Source of the DNA: CAZKTS01 sp964555735
Lineage (GTDB): Bacteria; Actinomycetota; Acidimicrobiia; IMCC26256; PALSA-555
Length of the DNA: 31,742 bases
Assembly: GCA_964555735.1 (NCBI GenBank)
Contig: CAZKTS010000136.1
Span: 1-31,742, forward strand
Direction of reading: 5' to 3'
The notes beneath the pieces are model-generated. The model did no database searches. It was given only the letters and a program-made list of their open reading frames with translations, and was not told the DNA's origin. Every line of letters starts with the position of its first letter. The first letter of the stretch is position 1. This document shows positions 22,647 to 30,522 of this stretch, piece after piece. The translations under genes and the position numbers were made by a program.

Positions 22647-23354
22647 CTATGCCGCGACCGCGTGCCGGAGTCGACGCCGAGCACGGCACCACCGCTCACA
22701 CATCGCCGCGTAGGTGGTGCCTTCGCGGGCGGCACGAGCGCGGATGGTGTCGTCACCGACGGCGATCGCGAGCAACAGCTGGGCGTCCGCGTCGGCGAGC
22801 CGGCGGCGGGACCGGGCATCGGCGATGAGCGATACGACTTCGACGCTCGGATCGGGTGCCGCGTCGTTCGGACGCTGTTCGATGTCGTGCGTTTCGAGGC
22901 TGAGCGTGGCCGGTTGGGGGCGGTGGCGGCGGCGGTAGATGCGACCGAAGACGTCCCAGGTGATGTTCGCGGCGATCGCGCGGGGGCGGCGTTCGATCGG
23001 ATAGGTGCGGATCCGGTCGGTTGCTTCCATGAGGACGTCGGCCTCGAGCTCGTCGTCGACCCGCGCGTGTCCGAGGCGCTTCGCGACGTTCCACAGTCCG
23101 GGCAGGACAGCCTGGAGCAAGGCCCGCGCGGCGAGATCATCGGTAGCGACGCGTCGTGCGAGGGCAGCAAGGATCTGGTCGGTGGCCTCGGGATCGTGGC
23201 AGCCGGCACGCACGGCCGCGATGAGCTCGTCGAGTCGTTCGAAGCCGTGCAGCACGGCGTCGTCCCGCCAAGCGCACGGGATGGTGCCGCGGGTCCGGGA
23301 GCGGCAGGTGTTGGTCCAATCGGCGTCGAGGGCTCGGAACAGTCCGGTGGGCAT
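22647..23354 (-). CDS. Sigma-70-like protein of the conjugative element
   Basis: 235-residue, Arg-rich helical protein. The middle (DDELEADVLMEATDRIRTYP, then RAIAANITWDVFGRIYRRRH) follows the layout of sigma region 2 (acidic patch, aromatic-rich DNA-melting helix, basic end). The C-terminus (DADAQLLLAIAVGDDTIRAR, then TYAAMCERWCRARRRLRHAV) resembles region 4 with its HTH. Such sigma-like proteins are common beside transfer genes in actinobacterial elements. I use the ATG at 23354 because GGAGG lies about six bases upstream; the longer frame to 23621 overlaps the relaxase start and the repeat array. Whether it is an active sigma factor or only a DNA-binding regulator cannot be decided. Confidence 0.68.
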   Translation of the reverse strand: MPTGLFRALDADWTNTCRSRTRGTIPCAWRDDAVLHGFERLDELIAAVRAGCHDPEATDQILAALARRVATDDLAARALLQAVLPGLWNVAKRLGHARVDDELEADVLMEATDRIRTYPIERRPRAIAANITWDVFGRIYRRRHRPQPATLSLETHDIEQRPNDAAPDPSVEVVSLIADARSRRRLADADAQLLLAIAVGDDTIRARAAREGTTYAAMCERWCRARRRLRHAVAA

Positions 23355-23466
23355 GTGCGACCTCCTGCGGTGGCGGGGTCGCCAATCTCCCGGTGCGGGG
23401 CCTTCGCGGTTGTCCGCGTTCGCGTCCCATCGCACGACGAGTTCGCAAGAAGGACAGGAACGCCAG

Positions 23467-23570
23467 TCGCGAGGACAGCGACGCATCCCACGAGGACCCG
23501 CGGTGACGCCGCTCCCCGTGGTTGGAGTGTCCTCGTCTTGGGGCGAAGTGTCCTCCGAGGACGTCCTCGG
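23467..23570. promoter_or_regulatory. Array of 21-bp-phased GAGGAC/GTCCTC sites upstream of the relaxase
   Basis: GAGGAC at 23471 and 23492 (21 bp apart), GTCCTC at 23529 and 23550 (21 bp apart), then GAGGAC at 23557 and GTCCTC at 23563. The last two form the perfect 16-bp palindrome CCGAGGACGTCCTCGG (23555-23570), which ends 17 bases before the relaxase GTG. The array occupies the divergent gap between the sigma-like gene and the relaxase. Operator array, oriT, or both. Confidence 0.65.
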
Positions 23571-23587
23571 CCGTCGAGGAGGTTGTT

Positions 23588-26539
23588 GTGCGGGCGGTCG
23601 TGACGGCGCTGCACGCGGCACCGGCGCAGATCGGTGCGGCTGCAGCCGCGACGGTTGACTATGTCGCGGGCGGTTCTGCGACGCCGCTCACGGTCGACCC
23701 GGCCGCCAGCTACTACGCGGATCAGACGCCGGAAGGCCCGGGCCGGTGGCTGGGGGCCATCGCGCACGACTTCGGCCTGGGTGGCGAGGTCGCGCGCGGT
23801 GACCTCGAGGCGCTGTTGCGGGGTGATGATCCGACGACGGGGCGAACGTTGGTGCCGAGGGTCGCCCACCGTGGCTCGGCGCCGCGGTCGGACGTGTCGT
23901 GGGACCAGGAGGCGTTCACGCTCCAGGACGCAGCGAGTGTGCTCGGGGTGAGTGACCGCTATCTGCGCAAGGTCGCGGGCCGCACCCGCCAGGTGCTCGC
24001 GCGATCCGGCGGCGACGCCACGACGCTGCAGGCCGTGTTCGGGAGGCGAGCCTTCCTCGTCGCCGCGCAAGGCGACGACGGACGGTGGCAGGTCGCGCGC
24101 GACGAGTTGGAGCGCTTCGCGTCGGCCCGCCAGCAACGCCCGGCAGTGCTCGGCTACGACGTGACCTTCTCGGTGCCGAAGTCGGTCTCGGTGCTGTGGG
24201 CCATCGCCGAGCCGAGCGTTCGGACTGAGGTCGAGGCGGCGCTCGACGCGGCCGTCGACGCGGGCTTCGCCTACCTGGAGCGCCACGCGGCGACCGGCGC
24301 GGCACAGTCACGGACAGCGGCGGAGGGATTCGTGGCGGGCGCGTTCACGCATGCGACGTCTCGGCTTCTCGATCCGCAGCTGCACACGCATGTGGTGATC
24401 GCCAACGTCACCCGACGTAGCACCGACGGTGAGTTCAAAGCGGTGAGCGGAACGAGCCTGTTCCAGCATGCAAAGACTGCCGGGTACCTCGCCGGTGCGC
24501 AGCTCCGCCATGAGCTCGCCGAGCGCCTCGGCGTGGAGTGGCGCGGGGTGAGCAGTGGGATCTTCGAGGTGGACGGAGTCTCGGCGACCGTGACGCGGGC
24601 GATGAGCAGCCGGGCCCGCGAGATCGACGACGCCGCCCAGCGGCTCGGGGTCACGAGCGTGGGAGGACGCGCTGAGATCGCGCTGCGGACTCGGTCTGCG
24701 AAAGCACCGGCCGACCTGGACGTGCTCCGCGAACGCTGGGTTGATGCCTTGGACCGGGTCGGGTTCGACCAGTCGGCACTCGAGGGTTGCTTGGGGCGCC
24801 GCGGAGTGGTGGTGGTGCCGGGTCAGCGGGAGGTCGCCGACGTGTTCCGGAAGCTGCTCGCTCCGAGCGGGCTGACTGCGCACCGGGCCGTGTTCACCGA
24901 GGGCGAGATCATCCAAGCCGTCGCCGATGAGTTCGGCGGTCGTCTCGACGCCGGGAGCGTCGAGGGCCTCGCGGGGCAGCTCGCGTGTGATCCTCGTGTC
25001 CTTGCCGTCGACCACGGTGGCGAGGTGCCGCTGTACACGACACGCGCCATGATCCGCGCCGAGCAGCGAGTCGTGGACGCGTTTCGCGCCGGCCTCCACG
25101 CGCGCCAGTCGACCGTTGCTGAGTCGGTGATCGCCGCCGCGTTGGACGCCGCACCCGGTCTCGGCGCGGACCAACGTGACGCGGTGGCTCGCGTCTGTCG
25201 TTCACGGGCGCGGATCCGCCTCGTCGCCGGACCTGCGGGTACCGGCAAGACGCACGCGATCCGCACCGCAGCCGACGCCTGGCACGCTTCGGGACGTCGC
25301 GTGATCGGGGTCGCGGTGCAAGGCACTGCCGCGGAGAACCTCGAGTCCGCGACTGGCATCCCGAGTGGCACCCTCGCCGCCCTGCTCACCCGACTCGACA
25401 ACCAGGGACCCGAGGACGTCCTCGACCCGGCGACCGTCGTCGTGGTCGACGAAGCGTCCGCGGTGGGAACGTTCGACCTGGCACGCCTCGCCGCGGCGGT
25501 GACCGCGACGGACTCGACCCTCGTCATGGTCGGAGATCCCGCGCAGCACCAGGCAGTCGCGGCTGGCGGCGCGTTCGCAGCCTTGGTGCGGCGTCACCCT
25601 CGTCGCGTCGCGACACTCAGCGAGTCGAAGCGACAGGTCAGCGAGACGATGATCGAGGCTCGCCGCGCGATCATCGAGCTCCGCCACCGTGAGACCGACA
25701 TGGCCTTGCATCGACTGGTGGTCGACGCGCGCACTCACGATGCTCCGACTCGCGATGCGGCTCTCGACGAGATGGTGCGGGACTGGGCGACCGACCGCGC
25801 GACGCACGAACGGACCGTGTGCATGATCAGCGAGGACCACCGAACTCGCCGGGCGCTCATCGAACGCGCCCGCGCCCACCTCACCGCGAACGGAGAACTC
25901 ACCGGCGAGCGCCTCGCCGCGGGTGGGCAGGAGTTCCAGGCCGGCGACGAGGTGATCGCCCGCGCACCGGCCCGGCACCTCCACCCACCCGGCGCGTCTG
26001 ATCGCTTCGTGCGCAACGGCACGACCGGCCGCGTGACCGCCGTAAGCACCGCGGCAGACGGCGGGCGGGTCGGTATGTGGGTGGACTTCGTCGGTCGGGG
26101 CGCGATCTTCGTTGCCGAGTCGGACCTGAACGGCACAGTCCGCCCCGGCGTGACTGGCCTGCTCACCCATTCCTACGCGCTGACGTCGCATGCGGCCCAA
26201 GGTGCGACGTTCGACGTGTCGCGGACCTTCGCGTCGCCCGGTACCAGCCCGGCGGGGCTCTACGTGGCCGTGAGTCGCGCGCGCGAGGACCTGCGGGTGT
26301 ACACGGCGCCCGAGGTGCGGGTTGCTCCGAACGGCGATGAGCGGGTCGTTCGTGATCGCGGGCCTGGCCTGAGCGCGGTGGCGGACGCGCTGCGCGACCG
26401 TGGCGACGATGTCCTCGCCATTGAACGCGACCCGACATTGGTCGCTCGCGCCGACGGCGAAGCCATCCCGGTGCCCGCCTCCCCTGCCGTTCCTGCCGTG
26501 GCGGTGGCCGATGTTGACGGGCTCGAGCTCAGCCTCTGA
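23588..26539 (+). CDS. MOBF (TrwC/TraA-type) relaxase-helicase
   Basis: 983-residue protein that nicks oriT, stays attached to the strand and unwinds it. Candidate nicking tyrosines are Tyr25 and Tyr42-Tyr43 (ASYYADQTPEGPGRWLG). The metal histidines are His255 (FTHATSR), His266 and His268 (LDPQLHTHVVIAN), with TrwC-like spacing. GYDVTFSVPKSVSVLW starts near 189. The helicase part has Walker A AGPAGTGKT near 547-554, Walker B VVVVDEAS near 617-624, and the C-terminal SHAAQGATFDVSRTF...VAVSRARED motif. Between the tyrosines and TFSVPKS about 100 extra residues carry an excisionase-like HTH (TLQDAASVLGVSDRYLRKVA ... WQVARDELERF). The GTG at 23588 has GAGGAGG five bases upstream. Its stop lies eight bases from that of the convergent primase. 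Confidence 0.93.
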   Translation: MRAVVTALHAAPAQIGAAAAATVDYVAGGSATPLTVDPAASYYADQTPEGPGRWLGAIAHDFGLGGEVARGDLEALLRGDDPTTGRTLVPRVAHRGSAPRSDVSWDQEAFTLQDAASVLGVSDRYLRKVAGRTRQVLARSGGDATTLQAVFGRRAFLVAAQGDDGRWQVARDELERFASARQQRPAVLGYDVTFSVPKSVSVLWAIAEPSVRTEVEAALDAAVDAGFAYLERHAATGAAQSRTAAEGFVAGAFTHATSRLLDPQLHTHVVIANVTRRSTDGEFKAVSGTSLFQHAKTAGYLAGAQLRHELAERLGVEWRGVSSGIFEVDGVSATVTRAMSSRAREIDDAAQRLGVTSVGGRAEIALRTRSAKAPADLDVLRERWVDALDRVGFDQSALEGCLGRRGVVVVPGQREVADVFRKLLAPSGLTAHRAVFTEGEIIQAVADEFGGRLDAGSVEGLAGQLACDPRVLAVDHGGEVPLYTTRAMIRAEQRVVDAFRAGLHARQSTVAESVIAAALDAAPGLGADQRDAVARVCRSRARIRLVAGPAGTGKTHAIRTAADAWHASGRRVIGVAVQGTAAENLESATGIPSGTLAALLTRLDNQGPEDVLDPATVVVVDEASAVGTFDLARLAAAVTATDSTLVMVGDPAQHQAVAAGGAFAALVRRHPRRVATLSESKRQVSETMIEARRAIIELRHRETDMALHRLVVDARTHDAPTRDAALDEMVRDWATDRATHERTVCMISEDHRTRRALIERARAHLTANGELTGERLAAGGQEFQAGDEVIARAPARHLHPPGASDRFVRNGTTGRVTAVSTAADGGRVGMWVDFVGRGAIFVAESDLNGTVRPGVTGLLTHSYALTSHAAQGATFDVSRTFASPGTSPAGLYVAVSRAREDLRVYTAPEVRVAPNGDERVVRDRGPGLSAVADALRDRGDDVLAIERDPTLVARADGEAIPVPASPAVPAVAVADVDGLELSL

Positions 26540-26547
26540 GGGTTAGT

Positions 26548-27660
26548 TCAGTAGCCGAGCTCGACGTCGACACCTTCGGACGCGACCGCTACTGGCGGCG
26601 GGGTGTGAGCGTCCAGCGTGGCGGCGAACGATGCCGGCGAGGCTCGGAGCCAGTCGTTGAGATCTCTGACGTCGGGCGGGAGGGTGATGACGTCGGCGTC
26701 GGGATGATCGAGATCGCGAAGCTCGTCGAGGAGCAGCTCTGCGCCGAGCGCGCCGCGGGGGTCGGCGTCGAACGCGATCCGCAGCGGCGCGTCCCGGTAG
26801 GTAGTGGCAAGACGTTCGGCGGCGTGGTGGCCGGCGAGGCCGACGCCGAGGACCGCGACGGCGCGATGACCGGCCTGGGTGACCGAGAGCGCGTCGGGGA
26901 TGCCCTCGCACACATACACCGCCGGCGACACCGGGCTCGTGGCGGGCGCGACGTGGGCGAGGCGGGGGTTCGGGGCCAGCGCCGCAGTCGGGTTGTCGTA
27001 CCTGCGGTCATGGACGGAGGTCGGGTCCAGGTAGCGGGACTGGAAGTAGACGGGCTCGCCATCGCGCAGGACGGGGAAGATCGCAGCGACGCCACCGCGC
27101 GGGATGCCCGACGGACGGTCCAAGACCCGAGGTCCGGGGTCCGCGCCGACGTGATGGTGGTGCAGCGTCGTGTCGGTGAAGCCACGTGCGTGCAACCACG
27201 TGCGCACCTGGTCGCCTTTGGGGTTCCAGAGCAGCTCGGCGCAGCGCCGGGCGTGCGCCGCGACGGCCGGGGACGGCTCGACACGCGCCGTGGATGTCAC
27301 GGCTCGCGGTCGCACGCGCCGCGACTGCGTGGCCGGGGTGGTGGTGAGGTGGGCGCGGTCGGCGAGCTGTTCGAGGGCGGCACGGACACTCAGCCCGCAG
27401 GCTTGGATGAGGAGGTCGATCGCGGTGCCGCCGGTGCCGCACGCGTGGCAGCGCCACCGTTCCTCGCCGCTGCGGGTGGTGAAGATGGTGACGGGCGGGG
27501 TGCGGCCGGTCTGGGGTTGGTGGGTCGGGCACGGCCAGCATGCGGCGGTGCCGTGCCCGCGGCGGGGACCGAGGATCTCGTCGGCGAGCGCCCGGAGGTC
27601 GGTGCGTTCCAGGATCTCGTCACGCGGCAACAAGCCCGTACGTCGGGCAGCTTGGGTCAT
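26548..27660 (-). CDS. DnaG-like primase (CHC2 zinc finger plus Toprim)
   Basis: 370-residue element-encoded primase. The N-terminal zinc finger uses Cys41, Cys44/His47, Cys71 and Cys74 (CWPCPTH ... WRCHACGTGGTAIDLL). The Toprim domain has Glu252 in VYVCEGIPDALS and Asp298-x-Asp300 in RIAFDADPRG. It is shorter than chromosomal DnaG and lacks the helicase-binding C-terminus. It probably primes the complementary strand after conjugation. I use the ATG at 27660, which overlaps the VirB4 stop (ATGA); the longer frame up to 27996 lies inside VirB4 and is Arg/Pro-rich noise. Last gene of the minus-strand transfer operon. Confidence 0.9.
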   Translation of the reverse strand: MTQAARRTGLLPRDEILERTDLRALADEILGPRRGHGTAACWPCPTHQPQTGRTPPVTIFTTRSGEERWRCHACGTGGTAIDLLIQACGLSVRAALEQLADRAHLTTTPATQSRRVRPRAVTSTARVEPSPAVAAHARRCAELLWNPKGDQVRTWLHARGFTDTTLHHHHVGADPGPRVLDRPSGIPRGGVAAIFPVLRDGEPVYFQSRYLDPTSVHDRRYDNPTAALAPNPRLAHVAPATSPVSPAVYVCEGIPDALSVTQAGHRAVAVLGVGLAGHHAAERLATTYRDAPLRIAFDADPRGALGAELLLDELRDLDHPDADVITLPPDVRDLNDWLRASPASFAATLDAHTPPPVAVASEGVDVELGY

Positions 27661-28949
27661 GGGCGCATGCGGGTGTCGGTGTCGCACCAGGCGTGTTCGT
27701 GGCCGGCGATGCGGTGCTGGACGACGGCGGTGCGCGCGCCGATCTTCCAGAGGGCACGGCCGCGGGCGAGTCGGCCGAGGAGCTCGGTCTCGGTCGGGTT
27801 CAGGCCAAGGAGCGCGGTCGCGTCGGTGAGCTGGTCCGAGGCTTGGCGGAACAGGACTCGGGTTTGAGTGTCGGCGAGGAGGCCCATGGCCACCTTGGCG
27901 GTAGTAGTGCCGTCGTCGGCTTGCGCGCGGAGATCGGAGAGGCGATGCACGATGGCGAGGTTCGCGACGCCGTAGTCGCGGCAGAGCTTCCAGCACGCTT
28001 GGAGGTAGCGGGTGGTGCGTTCGGCACCGAGGAGCCTCCAGGCCTCGTCGAGGACTTGCAGGCGGTGGGTGCCATCCCGTCGAGCGAGGATCGTCTGGAG
28101 CCAGGCGGTCGCGGCGAGGAGGACGAGGCGGAGCGCGTCGTCGTCGTGGTGCACGACGGAGAGGTCGAGCACGAGCCCACGCCTGTTCCAGTCGACCGAG
28201 ATCGTGGTGGGTCCGTCGAACATGCCTCGGAGTGATCGGTCGAGGAGCTTCTCGACCGCGTAGACGACCGGCGCGGTCTCATCGGCGAACGTGTGATCGT
28301 CGCTGCGAGCGTGGGCCAGCATCGCGACCGATGGTCGGCGCAGCACGCGTACGACATCCGCCAAGGTGGGCTGGGCGTGCTCGGTGAGGTGTTCGACGGT
28401 CCAGCCGAGCGCGGCGTCTTCGAGTGGGGTGAGGTCACGGCGCAGGACTTGGCCGACGAGCGCGCCGAGGAGGTCGCTGCGACGACGCGTGAGTTCCTCG
28501 CGGTCGTTGGCACCGAGCGGACCCGGGTCGAGTGGGTTGATCCGAGCGGCGCCACCCGGGGAGAGCCGTACGACCGTGAGGTCGAGCGCGTCGGCGAGCG
28601 GGAGGTACTCGCCCTTCGGGTCGACGATCGCCACCCAGCGTCCGGTGTGGCGTCCGGTGCTCCGATCTGGGAAGGGTGGATAGATGGTGAGCGCGCGGGC
28701 GATGAAGGTCTTGGCGAAGCTGGACTTCCCGGTCCCGGGCTCGCCCGCGACCAAGACGTTTGGGTTGGTGACCAGACCGGCCTGGTAGGCGTCGAAGGGG
28801 TCATAGGCGAAGCCGCCGCCACCCGAGAGGAGGTTGGTGCCGAGGTAGACGCCGCGGTGCCCCAGGCCCGCTTCGGCGAGACAGGGGTAGGCGGAGGCGA
28901 GGTGTGCGGTCGTCGCCCGATGGCGCGGCACCCGCAGCACCCGCTTCAT
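27657..28949 (-). CDS. VirB4/TraC-like type IV secretion ATPase (short)
   Basis: 430-residue ATPase that powers assembly of the conjugation channel. Walker A GEPGTGKS is 69-76 in PNVLVAGEPGTGKSSFAKTF; VAIVDPKGEYLPLADALD and the late VLDEAWRLLG (Walker B) follow, then VANLAIVHRLSDL, all VirB4 features. It begins almost at the ATPase domain and lacks the usual long N-terminal domain of VirB4. The preceding SCO6880-like protein may supply that function. I use the ATG at 28949 with GAGAG upstream. The open frame to 29534 overlaps the preceding gene and is low-complexity, so I reject it. Its stop overlaps the primase start. Confidence 0.9.
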   Translation of the reverse strand: MKRVLRVPRHRATTAHLASAYPCLAEAGLGHRGVYLGTNLLSGGGGFAYDPFDAYQAGLVTNPNVLVAGEPGTGKSSFAKTFIARALTIYPPFPDRSTGRHTGRWVAIVDPKGEYLPLADALDLTVVRLSPGGAARINPLDPGPLGANDREELTRRRSDLLGALVGQVLRRDLTPLEDAALGWTVEHLTEHAQPTLADVVRVLRRPSVAMLAHARSDDHTFADETAPVVYAVEKLLDRSLRGMFDGPTTISVDWNRRGLVLDLSVVHHDDDALRLVLLAATAWLQTILARRDGTHRLQVLDEAWRLLGAERTTRYLQACWKLCRDYGVANLAIVHRLSDLRAQADDGTTTAKVAMGLLADTQTRVLFRQASDQLTDATALLGLNPTETELLGRLARGRALWKIGARTAVVQHRIAGHEHAWCDTDTRMRP

Positions 28950-28989
28950 CGTGCCCAACTCTCGAGGCCCGAAAGGTCGAGGGACGTGT

Positions 28990-30522
28990 TCACAGGGTGC
29001 GTCGAGGCGCAGGGGCGTAGCCAATGGGGAGGGTGGCGGCGAGCGCGAGGTCGTGTTGGCCGTCGAGGCAGCGGAGCTCAAGGCCGACCTGCGCGGCGGC
29101 TTGTTCCCAGTCCGCTGAGGCTGCGTCGAGCGCTTCGAGGGTCGCCGCGGTGACGGTGAGAAAGCCGGTGTACGCGAGCTCGGGGTAGCCGGCGACGAGC
29201 TCTGCTTCGCGAGAGAGGACTGCGTCGTGGGCGCGTCGGTGCGCGGCGCCGATGCGGAACCCACGGCGGGAACGTTGGTCTTCGTCGGACGCGAGGCGGG
29301 TTGCGTCGCGGTCGATCGCGCGGCGTGATCGTGACGGCGCAACGGGCTCGTAGACGAGAGAGAGGGTGCGGATGGATCCGGCGTGGAGCACGAGGGGTGC
29401 CATCCAGTCGGCGGGGACTTCGAGGCGGGGCCACTCCGCGATCCAGTAGCCGCGGTGCCAGGCCCCGTCGACCTGCACCTCGTGCCAATGGGTGCGCACC
29501 GCGAAGGGTGCCCAGTTGTGGGCGGAGACCACACCGGCGGCTTCGCCGAGAGTCTGGGCCCGTCGGGAGAGCCGCGTCGCGCTCGTGGGATCGAGGCGGA
29601 TACGGAGGAGGTGTGCGAGCTCGGCGGCGCTCAATGGTCCGTCGACGTCGAGGCCCGCGTGGTCGAGACGCCGAGCGAACAGGTTCACCTCGTCGAGGAG
29701 GAGACGACTGGCGGGATCGTCACCCGGGTGTGCGGCGCGACGGTCGATCCGCGACCGGTCGATGGTCACGGTGACGAGCACGTCATGGGTGGTGGTGAGC
29801 GGGCCGGCGTCACGAACCATTGCCTCGTACGCGTCAAGAAGCCCATCGCCAGCGTTCAGGACATCGTTGGAGTCGGGTGTCGGGGTGGGGTTCGGTGTGT
29901 GGGTGCGGACGAAGGCGAGGTGCTCGTCGAGCGACGCGGGTGCCGACCATTCGCACCAGCTGATCCGGGTGACGGGGCTGCGCTCGCGACAGAACGCGCC
30001 GAGTGCGCTCCCCCACGCGTCGAGGACTCGCGCTTGGTCGGAGGGTTCGAGCAGCGCGAACTCGCGGCCGCGGACGCGCAGCGTCGCCGAGACGGAGCGG
30101 CGGGTCTCGATCGCGCCGACCCCCGCCGGTCGGGCACCGCCGTCCGCGGCGAGCTCGGTGAGCGTGACGCCGGTGAGGAACGGCGGGAGGTGCGGGCGGC
30201 CCGGGTGGACTCGGTGCCGGGGTCGCGCGTGCCAGCGGCTCCCGCCGGAGAGGTGCAGGTGGGCCCATCCGGTGAGGGGTCCGAGCCAGTCCGGGAGCGG
30301 CCGGGCATGCCAGCGGCCGAACGTCGCCCCGGCGGCAAGCACCACGGGCGTGATCGCGACGAGGACCGATGCACGGGCTTGGAGCGCGGCACCGGCGGTG
30401 AGCATCCCCGCGGCGAGGAGCGAACACTGGGTGCCGGTCAAACCGAGGATGACACCGGCACGGTCGAGGGGACCGAACCGGAATCGGCGCTGCGGCTCGG
30501 CGGGTGTCGTCATTGCGGTCAT
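28990..30522 (-). CDS. SCO6880-like conjugal transfer protein (PrgI-like N-terminus)
   Basis: 510-residue protein. The N-terminus (RRFRFGPLDRAGVILGLTG) and two membrane helices (CSLLAAGMLTAGAALQ and SVLVAITPVVLAAGATFG) are the PrgI/VirB3-like anchor of the SCO6880 family. The large soluble part resembles the N-terminal, non-ATPase half of VirB4 (ISWCEWSAPASLDEHLAFVR, HDVLVTVTIDRSRID). It probably pairs with the separate ATPase encoded next (gap of 40 bases) to form the channel base at the inner membrane. The ATG at 30522 overlaps the upstream TrbL-like stop (ATGA). The family name is from pattern memory. Confidence 0.8.
   Translation of the reverse strand: MTAMTTPAEPQRRFRFGPLDRAGVILGLTGTQCSLLAAGMLTAGAALQARASVLVAITPVVLAAGATFGRWHARPLPDWLGPLTGWAHLHLSGGSRWHARPRHRVHPGRPHLPPFLTGVTLTELAADGGARPAGVGAIETRRSVSATLRVRGREFALLEPSDQARVLDAWGSALGAFCRERSPVTRISWCEWSAPASLDEHLAFVRTHTPNPTPTPDSNDVLNAGDGLLDAYEAMVRDAGPLTTTHDVLVTVTIDRSRIDRRAAHPGDDPASRLLLDEVNLFARRLDHAGLDVDGPLSAAELAHLLRIRLDPTSATRLSRRAQTLGEAAGVVSAHNWAPFAVRTHWHEVQVDGAWHRGYWIAEWPRLEVPADWMAPLVLHAGSIRTLSLVYEPVAPSRSRRAIDRDATRLASDEDQRSRRGFRIGAAHRRAHDAVLSREAELVAGYPELAYTGFLTVTAATLEALDAASADWEQAAAQVGLELRCLDGQHDLALAATLPIGYAPAPRRTL

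Noticed and set aside
25412..25423. GAGGACGTCCTC inside the relaxase gene
   Set aside because: It encodes an ordinary Glu-Asp-Val-Leu stretch and has no 21-bp partner, so probably chance.
27661..27996. N-terminal extension of the primase
   Set aside because: Arg/Pro-rich and inside the VirB4 gene; the ATG at 27660 overlaps the VirB4 stop in the usual way.
28950..29534. 195-residue N-terminal extension of VirB4
   Set aside because: Ser/Pro/Thr-rich noise overlapping the SCO6880-like gene; no VirB4 similarity before 28949.
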